A stretch of 64,000 nt of DNA from Streptomyces platensis (GTDB lineage Bacteria > Actinomycetota > Actinomycetes > Streptomycetales > Streptomycetaceae). The notes beneath the pieces were generated by a model that saw nothing but the letters and a program-made list of their open reading frames with translations, ran no database searches and was not told the origin of the DNA. This document shows, in pieces, positions 59,478 through 64,000 of this stretch. Numbering within the stretch: position 1 is the first letter of the stretch; every line of letters begins with the position of its first letter. The stretch spans positions 8,184,001 through 8,248,000 of the forward strand of contig NZ_CP023691.1 of the NCBI RefSeq assembly GCF_008704855.1, read 5' to 3'. The translations under genes were made by a program, and so were the position numbers.

Positions 59478-60725
59478 CTACAGCCCGAGGTCCGGGCCGA
59501 AGACCTCGTAGTGGATCGCCGTGGACGGTACACCGGAGTCCAGCAGTTGAGCCCGTACCGCCTTCATGAACGGCACAGGGCCGCACAGATACACGGTGGT
59601 CCCGGCCGGAATGGCGAGCCGTGTCAGATCCATCAGCCCGGAGCGCACGGTCACTGTGTCCACCGCGTCAGCCATGCCGCCCGTCTCCCGCCCCGCGCCC
59701 TCCTCCTCGACCCCGGCCCCCTCCTCGTACCAGAGTTCCGCCGTCGCGTCGGCGAGCTTGCCGGTGAGTCGGCGCAGATCCGTACGGAACGGGTGCGTGG
59801 CGGGGGAGCGGTCGGCGTGCGCGGTGATGATCCGGCGCCGGGAGCCGGTGGCGGCGAGGTGCGCGAGCATGCCGACCATCGGGGTGCAGCCGATGCCCGC
59901 CGACGCGAGGAGCAGGGGCCCGTCGCCGTCGTCGGGCAGCACCACATCGCCGAACGGCGGGCTCACGTACAGGGTTTCCCCGCCGTGCACCTGTGTGTGC
60001 AGATACCCCGACACCTCGCCCGCAGGGGCGCCGGACGGGCCGCCCGCCGCCACCCGCTTCACGGAGATCTGCAGCCCGCCGTCCGGCTGCCCGGACAGGC
60101 TGTACTGACGTATCTGCCGTGCCCCGTCCGGGAGTTGGACCTGTACGGAGACGTACTGGCCGGGCCGGGACGCCGGTACGGGAGCGCCGTCGGCGGGCCG
60201 CAGGAGGAAGGTGGCCACCTCGTCGGTCTCCTGCACCCGGCCGGCCACCCGATAGGGACGCCACACCGCACCGTCGCGCACGCCCGCCTCCCGCCCGAGC
60301 CGCTTCTCGGCAGCGATCAGGGCATGGGCCATCAGCCAGTACACCTCGTCCCAGGCCCGGACCACGTCGTCGGTCACCGCCTCACCCAGCACCTCGGCGA
60401 TGGCCGCGAAGAGGTGCTCCCGCACGACCGGGTACTGGTCCTCGCGCACTCCGAGGGAGGCGTGCTTGTGCGCGATCCGCACGAGCATGGCGTCCGGGCG
60501 GCTGTCCGGGTGGTCGAGGAGATGGCGCGCGAAGGTGGCGATGGATCCGGCGAGGGCCTGCCGCTGACTGCCGTTGGCCTGGTTGCCGCGGTTGAAGAGG
60601 TCGCGCAGCAGCTCGGGGTGGGCGGCGAAGAGCTTCTCGTAGAAGAGCGTCGTGATCTCGTCGAGGGCTCCGCTCACGGCGGGGAGGGTGGCACGTACGG
60701 TCTCGGCGGACTTCGGCGACAGCAT
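59478..60725 (-). CDS. hmpA: Flavohaemoglobin (nitric oxide dioxygenase)
   Basis: The enzyme converts nitric oxide to nitrate using NAD(P)H. The 415-residue protein has an N-terminal globin (about 1-140) with the distal tyrosine in TLFYEKLF and proximal histidine in AHKHASLGV. An FAD domain (RQYSLSGQP) and an NAD domain (LLLASAGIGCTPMVGML) complete the flavohaemoglobin plan. The ATG at 60725 has GGAG six bases upstream and is downstream of the NsrR operator; starts further up would lie within that operator. It is adjacent to nsrR and surely repressed by it. Confidence 0.92.
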   Translation of the reverse strand: MLSPKSAETVRATLPAVSGALDEITTLFYEKLFAAHPELLRDLFNRGNQANGSQRQALAGSIATFARHLLDHPDSRPDAMLVRIAHKHASLGVREDQYPVVREHLFAAIAEVLGEAVTDDVVRAWDEVYWLMAHALIAAEKRLGREAGVRDGAVWRPYRVAGRVQETDEVATFLLRPADGAPVPASRPGQYVSVQVQLPDGARQIRQYSLSGQPDGGLQISVKRVAAGGPSGAPAGEVSGYLHTQVHGGETLYVSPPFGDVVLPDDGDGPLLLASAGIGCTPMVGMLAHLAATGSRRRIITAHADRSPATHPFRTDLRRLTGKLADATAELWYEEGAGVEEEGAGRETGGMADAVDTVTVRSGLMDLTRLAIPAGTTVYLCGPVPFMKAVRAQLLDSGVPSTAIHYEVFGPDLGL

Positions 60726-60762
60726 CGGTAACTCCGGACTCTCGAAGGGTGGGGGAGGCGTA

Positions 60763-60785
60763 AACATGCATCTGAGATGCGTATT
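60763..60785. promoter_or_regulatory. NsrR operator of hmpA
   Basis: AACATGCATCT-G-AGATGCGTATT forms an 11-1-11 inverted repeat. It matches the shape of NsrR sites known from Streptomyces coelicolor hmp promoters. It ends 38 bp before the hmpA start codon, where bound repressor would block the promoter. Confidence 0.85.
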
Positions 60786-60867
60786 TTTGGCCATGGGAAA
60801 TCGGGGGTGTGGGGGGCAGGTTGGCCCGAGGGGGCTGCCCCGGACCGTGCTCGGTCGGGTCGCGCGC

Positions 60868-61317
60868 TCAGTCCGTGGGAGGAGCGGACGTCAGGCTGAG
60901 TAGCAGCGGCCCGGTCGGCGTCTCGACCAAGTCGGCGACGGAGAGCGGATCGAGGGAGGCGTAGAACGCTTCCTGTGCCGCCCGCAGCGCACCGCGCAGC
61001 CGGCAGCCGCCACGCAGTGGACACGGCGGATCGTCCTCGCACCCCACGACGTCATCGGCCCCCTCCAGCTCACGCACCAGCCGCCCGAGCGACCCCGTGC
61101 GCCCCGCCGTCGTCAGCGCCAGCCCGCCACCGCGCCCGCGCCGCGCTTCGACGGCACCGAGATGCTGGAGCTTGCTGACCACCTTGGCGGCATGGGTGTA
61201 CGGAACCTGGACCGCGCTCGCCACCTCCCGGGTGGTGGGCGCGTCGCCTGTGTCGCCGAGCACTGCCAGGCGCATGGCGATGCGGAGGGCGATGTCGGTG
61301 CTCTTGGTGAGTCGCAC
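60868..61317 (-). CDS. nsrR: NsrR nitric-oxide-sensing Rrf2 repressor
   Basis: The 149-residue Rrf2 regulator has cluster cysteines C93, C99 and C105 (GCEDDPPCPLRGGC), the same positions as in Streptomyces coelicolor NsrR, whose [4Fe-4S] cluster reacts with nitric oxide. The helix-turn-helix reads TTREVASAVQVPYTHAAKVVSKLQ. The GTG start at 61317 fits the family's MRLTKSTDIALR beginning. It lies 82 bp before the hmpA operator region on the same strand and has its own half-matching operator upstream. Confidence 0.93.
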   Translation of the reverse strand: MRLTKSTDIALRIAMRLAVLGDTGDAPTTREVASAVQVPYTHAAKVVSKLQHLGAVEARRGRGGGLALTTAGRTGSLGRLVRELEGADDVVGCEDDPPCPLRGGCRLRGALRAAQEAFYASLDPLSVADLVETPTGPLLLSLTSAPPTD

Positions 61318-61332
61318 AGCAGCACTCTATAG

Positions 61333-61355
61333 AAGTGGTATTCAAGATGCCAATT
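61333..61355. promoter_or_regulatory. NsrR operator of nsrR
   Basis: AAGTGGTATTC-A-AGATGCCAATT has the same 11-1-11 geometry as the hmpA site. One half (AATTGGCATCT read on the minus strand) fits well and the other poorly. It lies 15 bp before the nsrR start, consistent with weaker autorepression. Confidence 0.7.
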
Positions 61356-61422
61356 AAAGGCTGGGGGAGGCGATCCGGGGCCCACGGGGGAGGTAGAGGG
61401 CGGTGAACGCGGCGGGACCGGG

Positions 61423-61776
61423 TCAGGCCGCGAGGCGGTGTGCGAGCGCGAGAAGCTGGGGCGGGTCCAGCACACGGTCACCGAAGCCCGGCAGCGGAAT
61501 GTGCAAGCGCGCGGTCCAGCGGGCGGGGATGGCGTCCAGTCCGTAGTAGGCGCCCGCGAGGCCACCGGTGACCGCGGCGACGGTGTCCGTGTCACCACCG
61601 AGGTCGACCGCCGCCCGGAGCGCCTCCTCGAAGCCGGCGGTGGTGCGCAGGGCCCACACGGCGGAGCCCAGGCACGGCCACACGGCCCCGTTGAACTCGG
61701 TGGCCCGGTCGGGATGCCAGTCGGGCGCGAGGACCGTGGCATACCGCGCGCGGTGATCGGGGTGGACGAGCGTCAC
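61423..61776 (-). pseudogene. ADP-ribosylglycohydrolase, C-terminal fragment
   Basis: The 117-residue frame contains the late signature LGGDTDTVAAVTGGLAGAYYGLDAIP of ADP-ribosylglycohydrolases (DraG-type), with the metal-binding aspartates, and the FNGAVWPCLGSAVWAL helix before it. A full-length enzyme has about 300 residues; the N-terminal two thirds, including the first metal-binding site, is missing. The GTG start overlaps the stop of the DacB-type gene (GTGA), so the fragment may still be translated. Loss of the N-terminal part probably accompanied the joining to that gene. Confidence 0.7.
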
Positions 61777-63380
61777 TGCCCGCCGGCGGCCTGTTGCTGG
61801 AGGTAGGCGGCGACGTCGGCCACATCGTTGGCGATGGTCAGGACGCCGGTGATGTCGGCGGTGGGGGTGGCGGCGCCGTTCACCCCGGCGAAGAAGACAT
61901 CGAAGTGGCCCTTGCGGGTCTCCAGATAGCCGGCCGTGGTTTCGGCGCCCACGGCCAGCCGGTCATTGAGAAGGTCGCCGCCGGCCGCGGTGCCGGTCTT
62001 GGCGAAGACCTTGCCCCGTGAGGGACAGCTGCGGCAGGAATCCGCCAGGGTCCCGTCGACGCCCAGGATCGGCAGCGAGGTGCGGAAGCGCCGTGCCTCG
62101 GGGGTGCGCTGCCAGTACGTCAGGATCTGCGCCATGGCACGCGGGGTGGCCCGGTCGGCCGGGTTGCCGCCGCGGCCGTCGGCGAGTTGTACGGCCTTGC
62201 GGTCGACCTGGGCATGCTCCAGGAACTTGGCCAGGACGGGGAAACCGTCGTTGCAGTTGGTGCTTCCGGTGCTGGTGGCCATCAGGCAGATCCCCAGGTT
62301 CGCCCCGAGGTTGTGGCTCACCTTGAGGATGAGCTCGGCGTACTGGGCGTACGCGGGGGAGGTGTAGCGGGCCACGGTGGGGGCGCCCTGATAGGTGCGC
62401 GGCAACTGGCGGACGGGGTTGCGTCCGACGGCCTTCGCGCGGACCTCGACGCCGGCCCGCTGTAGTGCCTCGATCAGCGCGGTGCGGCCGAAGGCGTTCG
62501 GGTCCTTGACGGCGGACACCCGGAGGACGGGCGCCGAGTCGGCGGCGATGGTGCCGGACAGCTGGATGCGGGTGCCGTCGGGGGAGCTGCTCACGTTGAT
62601 GTCCGAGGGTTTGCCTGCCGCGACCGTGCGGACGGAGGACGTGACGTGGTACGGCGCGACCTTCGGGCGCCACTCCAGCCCGGCGGGGGTGCCTGCCTCG
62701 GCGCCGGGGGTGGTGAGCAGATCGATGACGTTGTCATTGATGATCAGCGGGGTGGGGACCGGATCGAGTCCGGGATCCGGCTGGAACAGCCGCGCGTCGA
62801 CCACCACATCACCATCGACCCGGCGGATCCCCGACTGCCGTACCTGCCGGGCCAGCTGGTCGATACCGGCCAGCGGGTTCTCCGGGGTGAGGGTGGCTCC
62901 CGGGACGTCGTTGGCGTAGGTGTGGTCGATGGTGGTGAACGCGACGGTGCCGTCCTTGCGGGTTCTGCCGCCGAGGGTCAGATCGCCCTGCGCCACCAGG
63001 TCCAGATCGCCCTTGAGCGTCGCGTTCCGGCGCTGTCCGACGGCGTGGACCGGCGTGACGAAGCGGTGGTCGCTGCCGAGGGTGTGCCAGGTCCCGCTGA
63101 CGCTGAAGAGCTTGGCCGCCGAACCGGGGATGAAGAACTGGTCGGCGTAGCGGGACTCGGTCACCTTGCCGGTCCGCGGGTCCTGTCGGAACAGGCCCCA
63201 CTGGGCATGCCGGTAGTCCGGCTTCCGCATGACCGCGGCGATCCGTGGATCGATCGCCCGGGGCGTGGCGGACGGCGCCGCCTGGACCAGGCCGGTGATG
63301 ACGACGCCGACGGCCAGCAGCACGCACAGGGTGCCGGCGGCACGCCGCCGGGCGGACCGCGAGGGGACGGAGGGGGACAT
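61773..63380 (-). CDS. dacB: D-alanyl-D-alanine carboxypeptidase/endopeptidase (PBP4 family)
   Basis: This 535-residue S13-family penicillin-binding protein trims or cleaves peptidoglycan cross-links outside the membrane. A signal peptide or anchor (about 10-35: RRRAAGTLCVLLAVGVVITGLV) precedes it. Active-site motifs are S-A-A-K (IPGSAAKLFSV), S-H-N (KVSHNLGAN) and K-T-G (FAKTGTAAG), with the large inserted domain between the first two as in DacB. The two cysteines in DSCRSCPSRG may form a disulfide. The ATG at 63380 has GGAG five bases upstream. Its stop overlaps the ADP-ribosylglycohydrolase fragment. Confidence 0.88.
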   Translation of the reverse strand: MSPSVPSRSARRRAAGTLCVLLAVGVVITGLVQAAPSATPRAIDPRIAAVMRKPDYRHAQWGLFRQDPRTGKVTESRYADQFFIPGSAAKLFSVSGTWHTLGSDHRFVTPVHAVGQRRNATLKGDLDLVAQGDLTLGGRTRKDGTVAFTTIDHTYANDVPGATLTPENPLAGIDQLARQVRQSGIRRVDGDVVVDARLFQPDPGLDPVPTPLIINDNVIDLLTTPGAEAGTPAGLEWRPKVAPYHVTSSVRTVAAGKPSDINVSSSPDGTRIQLSGTIAADSAPVLRVSAVKDPNAFGRTALIEALQRAGVEVRAKAVGRNPVRQLPRTYQGAPTVARYTSPAYAQYAELILKVSHNLGANLGICLMATSTGSTNCNDGFPVLAKFLEHAQVDRKAVQLADGRGGNPADRATPRAMAQILTYWQRTPEARRFRTSLPILGVDGTLADSCRSCPSRGKVFAKTGTAAGGDLLNDRLAVGAETTAGYLETRKGHFDVFFAGVNGAATPTADITGVLTIANDVADVAAYLQQQAAGGQ

Positions 63381-63726
63381 ACAGACTCCACCAATGGTGT
63401 TGTTCTGTCGCATATCTGCCGATATGCCCGCCCTGACAGTACTGCCCACGACCGCCGCACGGCCGCAGGACGTCGGCCGGGGTCCCCCGGACGCCCCAGC
63501 GCCCGGGCCCGGAGGGCGGACGGGGGAGGCGGTCGGCGCCGCGCCCCACGGCTTACGACGACCGAGACGGCGGCGGCGCGCACACGGCGAGTGCTGCCGT
63601 GCGGGGAGAGCTGTGGTGGTGCTGGTGCCACCCCGTGAACGGGCGCCAGTGTGATCGACCGCGGACCGGCGGGACGCCGAGGATTCTTGCCGTGGCCGCG
63701 CACTCCGCGCGCCGACGGGAGGATCG
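63381..63726. promoter_or_regulatory. Divergent dacB/hydrolase intergenic region with a dyad
   Basis: This 346-bp stretch has no convincing gene. GCATAT (63410-63415) and ATATGC (63422-63427) form a perfect dyad 6 bp apart in a locally AT-rich patch, 30 bp before the dacB start; it may be a repressor site or the promoter itself. Confidence 0.45.
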
Positions 63727-64000
63727 ATGTCCGCGTTCAGAACACCACGGTGGCCGAGAGCCGCGCTGTCGGGAATGGCCGCTGCCGCATTGCTGACGGC
63801 GGCGCTGCCCACCGCGCCGCCGGCCCGCGCGGCGGACCGGTCCGGGTCGCCGGTACCGGCCCGCTACAGCCACCAGCAGCTCAACTGGCAGCCCTGCGCG
63901 GGGAAGCCGTCCCTGGAGTGCGCGCGCATGACCGTGCCGCGGGACTGGCATCACCCGGACACCGGGGCGGACCTCACCCTCGCGGTGTCCCGGCACCGGG
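63727..64000 (+). CDS. Secreted tripeptidyl-peptidase-like alpha/beta hydrolase (5' part)
   Basis: About 91 residues are visible before the window ends. They show a signal peptide (RAALSGMAAAALLTAALPTAPPARAA) followed by LNWQPCAGKPSLECARMTVPRDWHHPD, the characteristic start of secreted Streptomyces alpha/beta hydrolases of the tripeptidyl aminopeptidase (S33) group. Two cysteines lie where these enzymes have a conserved disulfide. ATG at 63727 with GGGAGGA upstream. The catalytic part lies outside the window. Confidence 0.75.
   Translation, partial: MSAFRTPRWPRAALSGMAAAALLTAALPTAPPARAADRSGSPVPARYSHQQLNWQPCAGKPSLECARMTVPRDWHHPDTGADLTLAVSRHR

Noticed and set aside
1..64000. tRNA, rRNA, CRISPR arrays, insertion sequences, attachment sites
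   Set aside because: None was recognised on either strand; repeats found were limited to hairpins, operators and the His/Trp protein repeat.

Overview
The window is chromosomal DNA of a very GC-rich filamentous actinomycete, almost certainly Streptomyces. The signs are strong G/C third-position bias, many GTG starts, ATGA/GTGA translational overlaps, leaderless genes, a WhiB protein and actinomycete-type NsrR and SigK-like regulators. I saw no rRNA, tRNA, CRISPR array or intact insertion sequence.

Layout. 1-9.6 kb holds housekeeping and orphan genes: a cut-off GNAT acetyltransferase, AIM24, RNase HI, an SGNH hydrolase, two NAD-dependent reductases, a FUSC membrane protein, a secreted DUF4232 protein and a TetR regulator. 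9.7-14.7 kb holds a small secreted protein and a four-gene operon (exported alpha/beta hydrolase, membrane acyltransferase, sensor kinase, response regulator). At 15-16.5 kb a truncated MFS transporter reads in frame into a dihydrofolate-reductase-like gene. 16.8-29.6 kb is a pigment region: thioesterase-MFS-ACP-ketosynthase, then crtE-crtI-crtB-Rieske facing crtY-crtT-crtU, an isorenieratene-type carotenoid cluster. Next comes a SigK-like ECF sigma factor with its RskA-like anti-sigma factor and a hydrolase. Two matching promoter motifs, one before the sigma gene and one before the hydrolase, suggest the sigma factor reads both.

32.3-33.5 kb carries a compact RiPP locus: a 63-residue precursor followed 4 bp later by an ATP-grasp ligase (graspetide type), with no neighbouring methyltransferase. 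34-41 kb holds a DszC/SfnB-like flavin monooxygenase, a cysteine-free Rrf2 regulator, a three-subunit PaoABC-like molybdenum aldehyde oxidoreductase, an FMN reductase and a WhiB protein. 41.5-45.1 kb holds a serine hydrolase, an unusual secreted His/Trp-repeat protein, a P-loop kinase-like protein and an ornithine-cyclodeaminase family enzyme.

The most interesting block is 45.5-58.1 kb. A questin-oxidase family protein diverges from a ten-gene, tightly packed operon: WD40 repeat protein, GTP cyclohydrolase II, RibD-like deaminase/reductase, SUMF1-fold protein, GT4 glycosyltransferase, nucleoside hydrolase, MFS exporter, phosphoribosyltransferase-like protein, purine permease and HD phosphohydrolase. 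The first four match, in kind, ToxC, ToxB, ToxE and ToxD of toxoflavin (7-azapteridine) biosynthesis. The toxA methyltransferase is absent, and glycosylation and nucleobase-handling genes are added. I read this as a biosynthetic cluster for a pyrimidine/azapteridine-derived, possibly glycosylated, metabolite.

58.2-64 kb holds a lipoprotein, a GNAT protein, a flavohaemoglobin/NsrR nitric-oxide module with two matching operators, an amputated ADP-ribosylglycohydrolase coupled to a DacB-type penicillin-binding protein, and the start of a secreted peptidase-like hydrolase.
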